Assembly: GCF_036324505.1 (NCBI RefSeq)
Contig: NC_086362.1
Coordinates: 4,151,043-4,215,042 of the forward strand
DNA length: 64,000 nt
Direction: 5' to 3'
Source of the DNA: Eleginops maclovinus
Taxonomy: Eukaryota; Chordata; Actinopteri; Perciformes; Eleginopidae
The notes beneath the pieces are model-generated. The model was not told the DNA's origin and did not search any database. It saw only the letters and a program-made list of their open reading frames with translations. The position numbers and the translations under genes are program-made. Below, one piece after another: positions 23,604 to 36,382 of this stretch; position 1 is the first letter of the stretch; the number at the start of each line of letters is the position of its first letter.

Positions 23604-26600
23604 TCATTCGCTCTGTCGTGTGTAGCTGACGGAGGCAGCGATCTGACTTTGGACGCTTTGTTTCTTGCCGTTGACGATGAGGAGCAGCGGAGAGTCCACT
23701 CGGATACTTCTGAAGTCAAATGACTGCGGAGAGAGGAAATGTGAAAGTCAGACCTTTTTGGAAAGTATTATCTATACAGTTTGAACCCCACACTCGAGAC
23801 ACTGACCTCGTCTTTATGCGTTATGCCGTTTCGTTTGAGTTGCGGTTCAGGAATGACTACAGTGTCTCCAATCAGGACGCCCCAACTGTCCGCTGTGTTG
23901 TACACCATCACCACTATGCACGACTCCTCGCTGTCCACCATGCCAAATGTACTACAGGAATACAAGAGCAAGATTTCACATACTGCCCGCCAAATCTAGT
24001 TTTTAAATGAGCTATTAGTGAGAAATTAGGCTGCACTCACAAGGCCATGCGACCCTCAGAAGCCAGGCTGAACACCACCTTCCCCAGGGCGGCCACCCCG
24101 GCGTTGTGACCGTGCGTGAGGGAGGAAAGAGTCCGGGGCTCCAGGCTGCCGATGCGGCCAGTCGGGGAACGGAACTGAGGCAAGGCGCAGGGGCCCAGGG
24201 CCGACGTGCTGAGGTTGGAGAGCATCGTCCTTAACCGGCGCGCCTTCACCTTCCCCTGAGGAGAGGCAGGGACAGGAGGTTAGGAGCAAGAAGAGCGATA
24301 TAATATACTTTGCTGCCACCTTGTGGTAAGAAAGTGTAACGTTTTAGTTACTTTTCCACTTCTTTCAGCTCTTATTCCATTGTTTATTCCCTCCCACTTT
24401 AAAGTGGTAAACCTTTCTATGTTCCAGCTTCTCAAGCAGCTTCTTTTTGCTAATTTTCTTATTCCGCTATTACAGTAATGCATTTTTTTTCATACCTTGT
24501 TCTGTAGGAGTTCTGTGACTTTCCGCAGATACTCCAGCAGCTGCTTCTCTCTCACCCGAGCATCCTCCCAGCCCGGGTCCAGCGCCGCTGCTCGGCTGTA
24601 GCCTTCAAGCGCAGACCCGAACATCTCCTCGTACTGGAAGAGAGTGGCGCGGTTGTAATGCAGCTCAGGGTAACAAGAGGCAGCTCTCTCCACTTTCTCC
24701 TGCAAACGAGGAAGAGAGGAGCAAAACATTAATGCAAGAAGTGTTGATAGATTTGAACAAACTCATCCAAAGCTCAGTACTCACAGATTGTGCATAGGCA
24801 CTCATAGCTTGTTGAGACAACTGTGGTTTCTGTCCACTGGTGAAAAACAGGGACACATTGGCATTTCCCAGGATGTCTGTAAAAACAAAAATGTATTTTA
24901 GCATACATTAGTTACAACTTTTCTCTCTCCTCTGCTGTATAGTAGGACCCAGACGCTCTACTCACACCAGGACGTTCCGTCTGTGACGTCAAGCTGGACC
25001 GCTTCACGGGCCAAGACCACGCTGTCCATCACGTGCTTGTTGTGGTCTTCGCTGTTCGCCGTCGGCAGCTGTCGCAGCACCATAGACAAGTTGCGTAGTG
25101 ACACTTTGTTCTTACTCTACACAGGGGGGAGATAAAGAATAAGAAACACAAGTTAATAAGTTAACAGGAGCTTTCATTCAGAAACAACCATACACAATTA
25201 CACTGCTTGCAATAGTGCCAGAAATTATAACCTACACTTTCACAATGACCTTCTCTCTGTCTTTAATGTACCTGTTGCAAGGCTCCTGTGAAGCAGTTCT
25301 TGGCCCCAGTCAGGTCTCCCTTTTTCCAGTACTGCTCCCCCAGTGTGTTCCAGCCCTCCACCAGGCCTGGCTCCAGCTTCACGGCGCGGGAAAGGCACTC
25401 TTCTGCTACGGCGCTGAAGTCAGGAGACACGTTCAGACACCTGCCCTTCTGCAGCAGGAACTCTGCTTTGTGTTTTAATTGATCTGTGGGTATTTGTTAA
25501 CACAGAGGTAGAGCGAGTGTGAATTCAATTCGGAAATGAAAGGCCCAAGCGCTTCTGCGTTAATTTAACCCTTACCTTCTTTTTCCTCCAGCTTCTTCAG
25601 TGTCTTTTCCATCTCCTGTGCGACATCGTTTTGTTTCCTCCCAGCTTCCTCCACACTGTGAGTCTCAAAATAGTTGTCTCTGAAATTATACAGGTCATCC
25701 ACGAGCTCCTGTGATGTGAGGGAAAAAATGATTGTGAGTTCTTGACAGCAGTTAGAAATAGACCAAAGGCACAGTGAATATTGAGTTAGAAAAAATGTTT
25801 TGGACGAATATTGTCTATGAGATGTGGAAATTTAATAAGTATTTATTAAGTTGTTAGGGCTATATTGCATAAAATAATATACCTGTAATTAACTAACCAA
25901 TTCCACTGAAGTTGTAAACATCAAACGATTCAAATGTAAATCATAAAAGTGTATTAAGTTATTAGAATTATTTTGATTTTACAGGAAACCATATAATAAC
26001 CATACAAACTGGGAACATGGAGTTTGAAAACGGTGGGCATTCATCAGCCAGACAGGGGTCTCATGAAAGAAGCTTAAGAGTTGCATTATGGGAACTGTAG
26101 GATGCAGTGTTGTCGGTGCTTGACCCATATACGAGTCAGATCGTTAGATTTTGTGATGCTTAGTGGAAATGCAATACTCAAATTATTGACGATTCCCAAG
26201 TGAACAACTGCAAAATCAAATGAGATGTATCTTTATGATGGACATTAGTAAAAGGTGATACGGCCTGTACACCTGTCTTTAGACTCATTGTGTCTAACAC
26301 ATATGGTAGATTTGATAAAGGCTGACTTAGTAATGGACCTTGAACTGACTTAAACATCTCCATCTTTGTTGCATTAAGTCACACTGACAATCTGGTGACT
26401 CAGCAAGAAGTGGATAGATAAGCTAATAATGCATATTAGTCTGGTATCTAACTATGAAATAGGGTGACTGTAAAGCATATTCTACACATAGAATAAATAA
26501 TACGACTCTCATACATCCGACATAGTCTTATAAGTAAAGGAAGAATACTAGACAAGGTATGTTAGCATTGCAGTTGTTATAGTAACAAGATGTCAAGCTA

Positions 26601-26769
26601 GCAAATGAAGATGCACACACAAGAAAAACACGCTGAGCTCCCGAGAAGTCAAGCAACGTGAAGGCTTGGTTTTAAATATAAGTGCATGGTTATTGAAATA
26701 ACGTACCTTCACAATTTGCAGCTCTTTTTTCTCTTTTACAGGCTCAACACTCTTCTCCTCCTCCGCCAT
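23604..26769 (-). CDS. ttc5: Tetratricopeptide repeat protein 5 (STRAP cofactor)
   Basis: TPR adaptor known as a p300/p53 stress cofactor and as the ribosome-associated factor that recognises nascent tubulin for mRNA autoregulation. Nine coding exons join in phase: 26769-26707, 25708-25576, 25483-25272, 25116-24966, 24876-24785, 24699-24496, 24255-24041, 23951-23807 and 23723-23604, giving 444 residues (mammalian protein about 440). TPR units cover roughly residues 60-290; recognisable pieces are [20 protein letters not shown] and [15 protein letters not shown]. The C-terminal OB-fold-like region contains [36 protein letters not shown] and [10 protein letters not shown]. The start codon is in a small 63-nt exon with an acidic N-terminus ([10 protein letters not shown]). 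The gene is divergent from mettl3. The 3' end was not assigned; no strong polyadenylation signal was singled out. Confidence 0.95.
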
Positions 26770-27520
26770 CTTTGCGTCAGCAGAAGAAAAAGGCTGGTTA
26801 ATAAAATAAAGAAAAGGCTGTTAGCAGATTGACCACCAACGAGAAAAAAATATAAAAAAATACTAGACGTGTATTTAATCCAAGTGTATGAAAATCAGAT
26901 GATGACAGGAAACATGTATCTACTAAAATTGCACGAAAACAATGTATTTTAGCGCGAAGGAAATAGGCTTTTAATTTCGCCGATACCGGAAGTCCGTCAC
27001 CAAAATGAACCCGATGAAAAACATTGTCACATTAACAGAAATACTTTTTTTTTCTTTGCTAGAATAAAGCTTGGAGAAAATGTGGATGACGGCATTATAA
27101 TGTATATTATTTTGTGGAATTCTTCACCAAATGATTTCAATTGCTGTATGAACATATTGAGTTTAAAACAATGTATTAAGTAAGAATAATTAGACAGCAT
27201 AAAGATAACATTTTGCTGATGGTGGATTGTTATGTTGACTTTTGTCATTTTGGTTTCATGTTACTGTATGTTTTTTTGACCAGCTGTGACTGGCAGATAA
27301 CTATTTGTATTTATTTATTTATTAAGGTAAAATAAGATGTTCTTCTCCCAGCGTCTTTCATTATTGTCTGCCGGAACGTTTCTCACTTACGTTGTTGGTA
27401 CGACACTTTCCCGCCTTGGACCATTCGCTCGCAACAAGGCGGGCCAGTGTTCCAACTTTTGTCTAAACACTGTTTGTTGACAGGCGTCGGTTCAGGTGTT
27501 ATCGTTGAATTCTGCTGGTC
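26770..27520. promoter_or_regulatory. Bidirectional promoter interval ttc5/mettl3
   Basis: The two start codons lie 751 bp apart, head to head. The interval contains ACCGGAAGT at 26985-26993, a consensus ETS (GABPA-type) site of the kind common in housekeeping and bidirectional promoters, and no obvious TATA box. The assignment is inferred from layout and motif. Confidence 0.6.
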
Positions 27521-30500
27521 ATGTCGGACACATGGAGCAGCATCCAGGCGCACAAGAAGCAGCTGGACTCTCTGCGGGAGAGGCTGCAGCGGCGGCGGAA
27601 AGACACGGCTCTGTCCTCCGGTACGTTCAGAACACAGAGCTCTCTATAGCCGCGGGGCTGCAAATACACACTGTTTTTGTTATTGGGTCATCGGTTATGT
27701 ATTTTTCCGAGAGGTTAACTAATCATAGTCGATAATGAAGAAAATATGCATGCTTTTTTTTACCCGTGGCTACAAATGATTTCTAAAATTGCAGAGTTTA
27801 CAACCTATGTTTGTCACTTAGGTAGAAAAAGTGTTGGGGACACTTTTTCGGATTTAAAACCACTACTGAATTAAGCGCCCCCCTGCTAACAAGACATGTG
27901 ATGATACTTTCTTGACAACTAGAGCAGTAACTCATCTACGCTGCTGCAACGCTGTTCTCCATTCAGTTATTACTAATATTAAACGTATCGCAGATCCAAA
28001 CTGCTCCACTTGGGTTTCCAGAAATACACTCAAAAAGTGTGAACAGTCCTCGAGACTGTACATGTTCTCTTTTCAAAGTGTTTAATTCTTTGTGCACGCT
28101 ATTTTCAGAATATTTTTAATCAAATGATCATAATGCAAGGTGGTGGGGACAAAATTGGCAATTTCCAAACGTAGTGTGGACATAGCCATCATTTTCCCGG
28201 TATAAATGAGCCTACGCCACTTGATTGCTTCACCGCACTGAAGTACAAAAATGTAGGGCTGAAACTAATTATTCTTTTTATTATACATTAGATTAATGGA
28301 CTTGCCTTTTTGTCAAAAAAAAATGCTAAAAATAATGGATGTCCATACTAGTGTTTAATGTCTAATGTGATGTCTTTAAAGGTCTGTCCAAAACCCACTT
28401 TTATTAAGTTTGATATGATGTTGAACAGATAATAACCGAAGTCTTAATATTTGAATATTGAGAAATTTTCCATTTCCATAATTTGTCTGTAGATCTACTA
28501 ATCGATAAGTTGACTAATTTAACACGAACATTTTGGAACCTGGCTCAGTTATGTCAAACTATTACTATAGTATAACTAAACAATCTGAAAACCTTTTTCC
28601 AGTACAAATAAAAAACTTCTGTAAGTAAGGATGTTAACCCATGTTGTCTCCTCTCCATCAGACGGTGGAAGCAGTGCAGAGGGTTCCACAGTCAGGAGTG
28701 ACAGCCCGGCCCCGTCAGCTCCGCCCCCCTCTCAGGAGGAGACGGAGAAACCACCAGACCCTGAACTGGAGAAGAGGCTGCTGGCATATCTCTCTGATCT
28801 GAGTCTTCCAATGCCAACAGACTCCCTCGCCATCACAAATGAACTCAGTGTGAGTCTTGGTTTCTAAGTAAAGAAATGCTGGTGAAAATGAATTTCGCTT
28901 GGCTGTAGCATATAATCATCTCATGCTCTTTTTTGCTTCTGTTTGTTAACAGTCTGAATCAGCCGTCAGTCATGGCAGCATCCAGAGTCTCCTGCTTAAG
29001 TTCTCGGCTCAGGAGCTCATCGAGGTCCGTCAGCCTACCTTGGCATCTTCGTCTACAACCTCCTCACCCTCAATCGTGGTGTCAGTGGACCACACAAAAC
29101 TCTGGGCTATGATCGGGACCGGGGCTGGATCCCAGCGGCCAGGAGTCAAGAGAAAAACAGAGGATCAAACGCACCACAAAAGAACTCCTGGTTTGTCACC
29201 CGCACTTCAGCGCTCTGCTTCTCCTCCCCACTCCGCCTTCAGCTCGGTGACGCCGGCTGCCTCCACACAGCTGGCGGGGCCCTCGGCCTCAGGGAGCGGG
29301 GCCGATAAGAAGGGCAGGAGCAGTAAAAGCCAGTCGTCTCATTTGGACATGGAGATAGAGAGCCTCCTGAACCAACAGTCAACTAAAGAGCAGCAGAGCA
29401 AGAAGGTAGGTGTCTCTTACAGCTACCAGATGAATCGACGTCAAAGTGAAGCCTGGAAGTTTGATGACTCATATGTTCTGGTGTTTTTTGTGCAGGTGAG
29501 CCGAGAGATTCTGGAGCTGCTCAATGCCAGCACAGCTAAAGAGCAGTCCATCGTGGAAAAGTTCCGGTCACGCGGCCGAGCTCAGGTCCAAGAGTTCTGC
29601 GACCACGGGACCAAAGAGGAGTGTGTGCGCTCCGGAGACACACCTCAGCCCTGCACCAAGTTACACTTCCGGTCAGTGTTCCTCTGCAAAGGTTTTCTTA
29701 ACTGTATTTATATCAACCAACTAGATGAAATCCGTCTATAAGAGTCTGTTTGAAGCATTCAGCTGTCTTTTTACCAATGTTCTGTCTGTCATCTCTGTAC
29801 TACCACCTACAAACTTGAGAAAAGTACATTTTCTACAAGAGAAATGCTCTCATTGGACTGGAGATGTCACTATAATCAAGGTTTAAAATACTACTTGGAT
29901 TAGAAACACAAACTTGCTTGATGATTATAAATTGAATTAAGATTAAAAAAATGAAACCTACAACGGTTAAATTTGTATTAAATCGGGTAGGTTATTGCAT
30001 CTTTTTAGTCTATTTAATCATAAATGTTATATGTTTTTGGAGCTTCTCATTCGAAATGATGGTGTTGGGCAGCGTTTTGTAGGGCATCTCGAAATAAATC
30101 TCTATACATTTCAGATGTTATCAGATAATATTCAGATGAACAGATTCTACTACAGTAAATGTTGTCTATTTATGAATTTCTTTTCAAATAAGTTACATTT
30201 TCTTTTGAAATGTTAGGTAATTTTAGTTAAGTGATCAAGTCAAATCACTCAAATTCTAATTTCATGTAGTTTTCAATTCAAAAAAGTTTGGGAAACTTTA
30301 GTTCAAGGGTAGAAAGTGAGAGTACGGATTCCAAACTTGACTGACATTTGCGCAGGGTCAAATATTTATATTTACTTTCCTGTGTTTACATTTTTGGTGT
30401 GTGTTTAATGGCTGTTTACTCCAACCTGAAGTTATAAAAAGACTTTGCACAAACACGTTTATGCAGGCGGTTTACGTTGTGACGCGCGTTTTCTCCACAG

Positions 30501-32452
30501 TCGCATCATAAACAAGCACACGGACGAAAGCCTCGGCGACTGCTCCTTCCTCAACACGTGCTTCCACATGGACACCTGCAAATATGTCCACTATGAGATA
30601 GACAGCCCTCCAGATGCCGAGGGGGGCCTCATGGGGCCCCAGGCTGGGAGCACGGAGATGGGCTTGTGTGCAGGCGACGCCGACAGCAACGAGGGCAAAC
30701 TGTTCCCCTCACAGGTGAGGAGGAGAGAGGAGGGATGAGGGGAGAAGATGGGGTCAGGATAGGAGGGTTAACAGAGATTGTGTGTGCTTGTGCAGTGGAT
30801 CTGCTGCGATATCCGCTTCTTGGACGTGGCTATCCTCGGGAAGTTCGCCGTGGTGATGGCCGACCCGCCGTGGGACATCCACATGGAGCTGCCCTACGGA
30901 ACACTGACTGACGACGAGATGAGGAAGCTCCACATCCCCATGCTGCAGGATGACGGCTTCCTCTTCCTCTGGGTCACCGGCAGGTAATTTGACCTTCAGC
31001 TGTGGCTTTTACTCCTGGAAGCTAAATATAAGCCCTCATAAATGCAATCTTTCTCCCGTCAAATTTACAAGTATAAGTGGGATTTATCACGTGTTACAAT
31101 ACGTGGAAGATATTTATTCAGATCAAACTGTGTCAAACTCATCATCTTCTCTTCTCTCCAGGGCTATGGAGCTGGGTAGAGAGTGTCTCAGCCTGTGGGG
31201 GTAAGTCTTCCCTTTTTTTTAGGACACCATTTCATTCCAATCCCGGTGATAAAAGTTACGTGGTATTTTGTCCAAAATGTTTACAAGGTTAAGAATCTGA
31301 TTCATTTCCAACATAATAGATTGTTTTCATACACATTCACTACTGTAAACCTAACATCTTTCCATGTTTTAAGTCGATCAATCCCATCAACCTGTGTGTT
31401 TGTTGTCTCCTTGCGTCACTACATGTTGACACTTTTTCATTATTAGTGAAAGTGAGTTATTTTCAGGTGTTCACTCGTCATTCATAGCTAGTTAAGTCAT
31501 ATTCAGATGTGTTAAAGACACCTAAAAGTGCTTGAATTGTCCTATCAAAGCTAGTTGCTGCTTTTTTTAATTCATGTCCTTATTTGCATATGTCAGCTAC
31601 GATCGAGTTGACGAAATAATCTGGGTGAAAACCAACCAGCTTCAGAGAATCATCCGCACAGGGAGGACAGGCCACTGGCTGAACCACGGGAAGGAGCACT
31701 GTCTGGTTTGTTTGTTTTTCACTGTTCTTGTTTATCTTGCTTTAAATTTTGAAATCTGCCTCTGTCAAACACTGAAGCTAAAGCTGAAGAATCCAGCTCC
31801 AGGGGTTTCTAACTCTCTGCATGTTCCCTCTCGGTAAATAAGTCCGCCCCATAGGGAAAAGGTGTTATGAAGCAAGATGCTACAGGCTTATTCTTTGTTG
31901 TTGTGCCTCCAAATGTGTGTCAGGTAAGTGTCTGAAATGTAAAAACACTCTGTCTCTCTTCAGGTGGGAGTGAAAGGGAGCCCTCAGGGGTTTAACCGGG
32001 GTTTGGACTGCGACGTCATTGTGGCTGAGGTGAATGAATATCTCCTGTCATACTGACTATTTTTGTGATTCCTACAGCCTGATAGTGACCTCATATATGA
32101 CTAATATTCCGACTTATCGTCACATTTCTTTCCCAGGTCCGCTCCACCAGTCACAAACCAGATGAGATCTACGGCATGATAGAGAGACTCTCGCCCGGCA
32201 CGAGGAAGATCGAGCTTTTCGGGCGACCCCACAACGTCCAGCCCAACTGGTAACACACCCTCGTTTGATCTGAAGGCAGAGTAACTATTCCTCACGATTT
32301 AAGTGTACTGATTGACCTCTCTTTTCTCCTCCATTCCTAGGGTAACTCTTGGAAACCAGCTCGATGGCATTCATCTTCTCGATCCTGACGTCGTGGCTCG
32401 ATTTAAGAGCCGCTACCCGGACGGCGTCATCTCCAAACCCAAAAACATGTAA
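27521..32452 (+). CDS. mettl3: N6-adenosine-methyltransferase catalytic subunit METTL3
   Basis: Catalytic half of the METTL3-METTL14 complex, which writes m6A on nuclear RNA using S-adenosylmethionine. Eleven exons join in phase: 27521-27620, 28662-28849, 28953-29405, 29496-29671, 30501-30714, 30796-30983, 31162-31200, 31597-31705, 31964-32029, 32137-32249 and 32341-32452, giving 585 residues (human 580). The N-terminus [20 protein letters not shown] is the conserved leader helix. Residues ~270-340 hold two CCCH-type fingers (CDHGTKEEC and [17 protein letters not shown]). The catalytic DPPW is at residues 400-403, and [20 protein letters not shown] and the C-terminal SKPKNM are intact. Residues ~100-200 are Ser/Pro-rich and poorly conserved, as expected for the disordered linker. 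Every catalytic motif inspected is present, so the gene should be functional. Confidence 0.98.
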
Positions 32453-32532
32453 TCAGCGGTCACAGGTTTAGAAGAAGTTTGTCTATAAACAGTTTTTTTT
32501 TTGTTTTTTTATACCAGTGAACTCATTTCCTA

Positions 32533-32538
32533 AATAAA
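32533..32538 (+). terminator. mettl3: Polyadenylation signal of mettl3
   Basis: AATAAA 80 bp after the TAA stop, giving a very short 3' UTR. A second AATAAA at about 32740-32745 is a possible distal site. Confidence 0.7.
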
Positions 32539-32728
32539 TGTTGTCAACAAGATGCTTTGTCTTGCTTAAGAAATGATTTCATGATTCTGGTGTTAGTTTT
32601 GGAGCAATGTTTCCATCCTTTCTGTACTTCACTGTGTGTAATCTGCATAATTAATACTGCAAAACTTCACATTCATCATGAAAAAGCACAGGAGGACATT
32701 TTTAGTGTACATTATTAGTTCATGTTTT

Positions 32729-32734
32729 TTTTAT
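32729..32734 (-). terminator. Polyadenylation signal of the 85-residue gene (inferred)
   Basis: TTTATT on the plus strand, AATAAA in the minus sense, about 720 bp after the stop of the uncharacterised gene. It is adjacent to the end of mettl3, so the two genes would be convergent. Confidence 0.4.
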
Positions 32735-33456
32735 TAAAGAATAAAGATACTTTTCTTTTGACGTGCTGGAGATTTACGGGTAATGTTCGGCAAATACAGG
32801 AAAACTAGGAAAGAAGCAGTTAGTGAAAAAATGATAGAGCGATATCGAATGCAGGAGGATTATAACAAAGAAAGTGAGAGTAAAGAATTTAGTTTGAAAT
32901 GAGTGAGCTTAAGCCAAACATGAGTAATGTAATCTACTGCGCGGCTAATTGCCTTCCAAATAGCTTTGCCACATAGTAGGGTTAGAAAGTAAACCAAATC
33001 TCAACAGGAAACAAAAAATTCTGCAGTTTTTACAACAAAGTGAGTCAAAAAGGGGGTCATTTAAAAAAGGGAAAACAGTACAAAAAGAAGTGGTGCACTT
33101 TTTGGTTGTGAATGCAGTAAACGAGTCTCTATGATGTCTTCTCTCTCGTCAGTATCATGTCTGTCAGGGCGCCGGATCCTTCGCTTAGTGTCATATCATA
33201 ATGCACAAATATGAAAACCCAAGTCTGTTCCCGTATGTTCTCCCAGTCCCTTGTTCAAACTGAGAAATCATGGAGAGTGCTTTTGTTGGCAGCGAGCAAA
33301 GAGGGGTTAAAATGCAAACTGTGGCTGTGCATGACTTTCTAAAGGTGACGATAGATGCACTTGTTCAGCTTTCAGACTCCCACGTCTGCACCACAGGCTC
33401 CGTGGGCGACGTAAAACTGGAGTCCCTTTTATCTCCTCTGCAGCGCTCTGTCCTCC

Positions 33457-33814
33457 TCAGTAAGTGGCGTCCACTGCGTTGATGTTGCTGTCCAGCTGGT
33501 GTCTAAAAGACAGCCTGGCCTTGGTGGAGAAATATATCTGGGAGCTCCGACTCAGGTTTCCCGCTCCTTCGCTGTCGCTGCCGCAGGATGTCGTGGAGCA
33601 CAGACGGGGCTTCATCTCCTCGATGGGAACTGAGGCGTGAAAGATGGATAGAGAGTGAGGCTTTTTTTCATAGTGTAATACAACAAAATGGCTGTTTATT
33701 TGGTCTATATATATTTAGCTATTCCTCACCTTCTGCTGGAGGGCACTCCTTGCCCTTGCAGCGCTCTTTACAGCGCCTGTAGAAAGGAAAACACTGCAGC
33801 ATCTTCACACCCAT
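33457..33814 (-). CDS. Uncharacterised small protein, 85 residues, two coding exons
   Basis: I do not recognise this protein. Exon A (33814-33730) starts at an ATG in a good context (CTACCATGG), 11 nt after a strong acceptor (pyrimidine tract then TACAG at 33826). It ends GAAG|GTGAGG. Exon B (33629-33457) follows CCTCAG and joins in phase to a TGA. The N-terminus is Cys- and basic-rich (MLQCFPFYRRCKERCKGKEC), without a clear signal peptide or membrane segment, and could be palmitoylated or bind a metal. The C-terminal half has SRSSQIYFSTKARLSF, a possible kinase site (KARLS), and ends NINAVDATY. The matching phases and clean splice sites argue for a real gene. It lies between mettl3 and the TM4SF gene on the minus strand. 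Confidence 0.55.
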
Positions 33815-34539
33815 GGTAGAAACGTCTGTAGAGAGAGAGGACAGAGATACAAATATAAGATAAAACAAATGGACAAAATGTGTATATATAATTCCAGGAT
33901 GCTCACTTTTATAGCTTCCATTTAGGCATGTCTGAGTGCCCAAGCCTGCTGAAAGCTACCTGTGTCTTCACCAGGTCACTCTTTAATGGAATTATGATCC
34001 TGCACCTAAGCGACGGGATCTCCTAACATAAACTGACATTGTCAATAAATGCCACGGTGTCCCAGGAACGAGCCAATCAGTCAGTATTTACAGCGCCAGC
34101 ATGATCCTACTCGCTGCTTAATCCTGGAACAGGACGTCAATGAGCTACAGCTCCTGGAGCCCTCTCCTGACAGCCAAACACAGATTACATAGAGGTCGTA
34201 TGATGTATGCAAGATATGACTAACTGGTTTAAGCTATTGTTTTCATTTGAATTACTGTATAAGCTTTTGTTTCTGTACTTCCCTCTCCCACCCGGCAATT
34301 GTGCTTTCTATTCAGGGGTTTGAGTTCATTTAGATTTATAGTTTTCCTGAGAATTTATATGTATCAAATTAAGCGGTGAAATGGGTTGGACATCCGCTGT
34401 TTTTAATTTTGCTTTGGAGTAAAAGAAGACTTGTGCAGGTCTTTCTAAATATCTAAACTACCACAAAGAATTAAAAACACCATAAATATATTGTGCCAAA
34501 AAAAAAAGACAAAAGGAGACTCAGAACTACAGAGAAACA

Positions 34540-34650
34540 CAAAACAACTACATGGATAACAACATCAAGGTGATTCAAAACAACTACATGGATAACAACA
34601 TCAAGGTGATTCAAAACAACTACATGGATAACAACATCAAGGTGATTCAA
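34540..34650. repeat. 36-bp tandem repeat x3
   Basis: Three copies of a unit containing AACTACATGGATAACAACAT and CAAGGTGATT. They pass into a longer degenerate region to about 34900 with recurring 'AACTACAAGGTGA' and 'AAAACAACT' motifs. Confidence 0.9.
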
Positions 34651-36340
34651 AACGAACTATAAGGTGATTCAGACCTACAAAGAGATGCAAAAAAAACTAA
34701 AAAGAGATTCAAAACAACTTCATCAAATATAAAAACAACTACATTGTGATTCAAAACTACAAGGTGATGCAAAAAAACTACCAAGAGGTTCAAAACAACT
34801 GCAACAGATATAAAAACGACCACAAAGAGTAAGAACAACTACAAGGTGAAGCAAAACAACTTCAACAAATATAAGAACAACTACACAAAGAAGCATAACA
34901 ACCAAAAGATTTGCAAATGCACTAAAGATCAATTTTAATGACTTAAAAGGGAAGTAAAATGACCACAAGGAGCCATAGCGTCTGACAAAAGCCACCCCCT
35001 GAAATCCCCCTAGTGTGATAAAGCACTGAGCCTCACTGTTCATTAATCACAGGAAGATTTGGTAATCTGACAACAAACACTAAAAGGGGATTGCAACACA
35101 CTGGAGAACAGTGTTGGGCTGACATCTTTCCCCCCCTGTTTACTGCTGATTCCTTATGTTGCTTCACTCAGTGAGTCAGTTTCATGGAGACGTGATAGCT
35201 CACACACACACCCAGAGAGCACATTACGAACAAGCCACAGTGGAGCGTTGTCACCTATACGTGTCAATACTCTGACTCTTAAATTCAAAGCCAATTTTTC
35301 AGTGAGATCACACAGAAAAGCTATTTTTCTCATCCAATTCTTAACCATCTAATGCACCACGCTTCTTGTTTTTTTTACTCAGGTGTGTCCGTGAAACCCT
35401 ATCCCATTTACAGACACAGTGAATCCATTATGGTTTGGTCAATTAAGAGGTTCTGTGTGGGAAATGAGAATAGCACACAATGTGAAGGAAAGGGAGCATT
35501 GACGGTCCGGCTGACAACCCCTCCTACATTATACCAGTTTTCTTCTACAATTACGCTGTAAATTCTTCACATTTAAATAACTCTGCCACCTTTTCCTCAT
35601 AAATAGGAGTGCCACGCTCGCCAACGCACACAACATTAAGTCCCTGGTCAGTGGGGAGGAATTTTTGGGCCCAGATCATGATTGGCTGTGGAGGTCTGGC
35701 AGCACAGCCTGGAGGAGAAAAACAATCTCAGATGGCAAAAACGCACTCATACACTCACATACTCAGAAAGCAGAGCCAATGGCATTAACCAGAGAGGAGA
35801 TGTAGGAAAGGAAAGGTAATACAAATAGATGTGTGGTGGAAGAAAAGGTCCTAAAGCTGTTCCTCGACCCCATTTCTTTATGTTTTTCTCTGATGGCTCC
35901 AGACTGCAGCACCTGAATAATCCGGTTTCACTTACTCAATCAGTGGCAGCACCCTGATGAAGCTGAAAATTGTGCAATCCTTCCACGAAAAATTAGAAAG
36001 TGGCTTTTCGCTTGAAGTCTCCATGTTTGTGCATGTGTGCAATGGCAGGGAAATCTGTGTGAGAGTTACGCGACATGGTTTACCCGAGCATGATCCCTGC
36101 ATTTTCTGCCTTTTCTAAACCTCACCAGTCCACACTCAGCCCCTTATCTGCTCTTGTAAACAATGTTAAAGCAAGCAGCAGAGCACATATGCTTACAGTA
36201 ACGTGATAATAATCTTCCCACAGCTCCACTTTTCCGCTGAGCTCCACTCAGTCGGTCCCTGGGGTTTTATGAAAAAAGTGCAGTCTTGTGTCACTGCCCA
36301 CAAAACAAAGCCTCATACAGGGCTGCCAGGGAGCATGACG

Positions 36341-36382
36341 CAAACACTACTTTGTGCATGTACCTGCACAAAGTAGTGTTTG
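36341..36382. repeat. Perfect 18-bp inverted repeat with 6-nt loop
   Basis: The left arm CAAACACTACTTTGTGCA (36341-36358) is exactly complementary to 36365-36382, with TGTACC between them. It can fold into a perfect hairpin. Confidence 0.9.

Noticed and set aside
36341..36382. The perfect hairpin as a microRNA gene
   Set aside because: Arms of only 18 bp and a 6-nt loop do not fit a normal precursor. Kept as a structural observation only.
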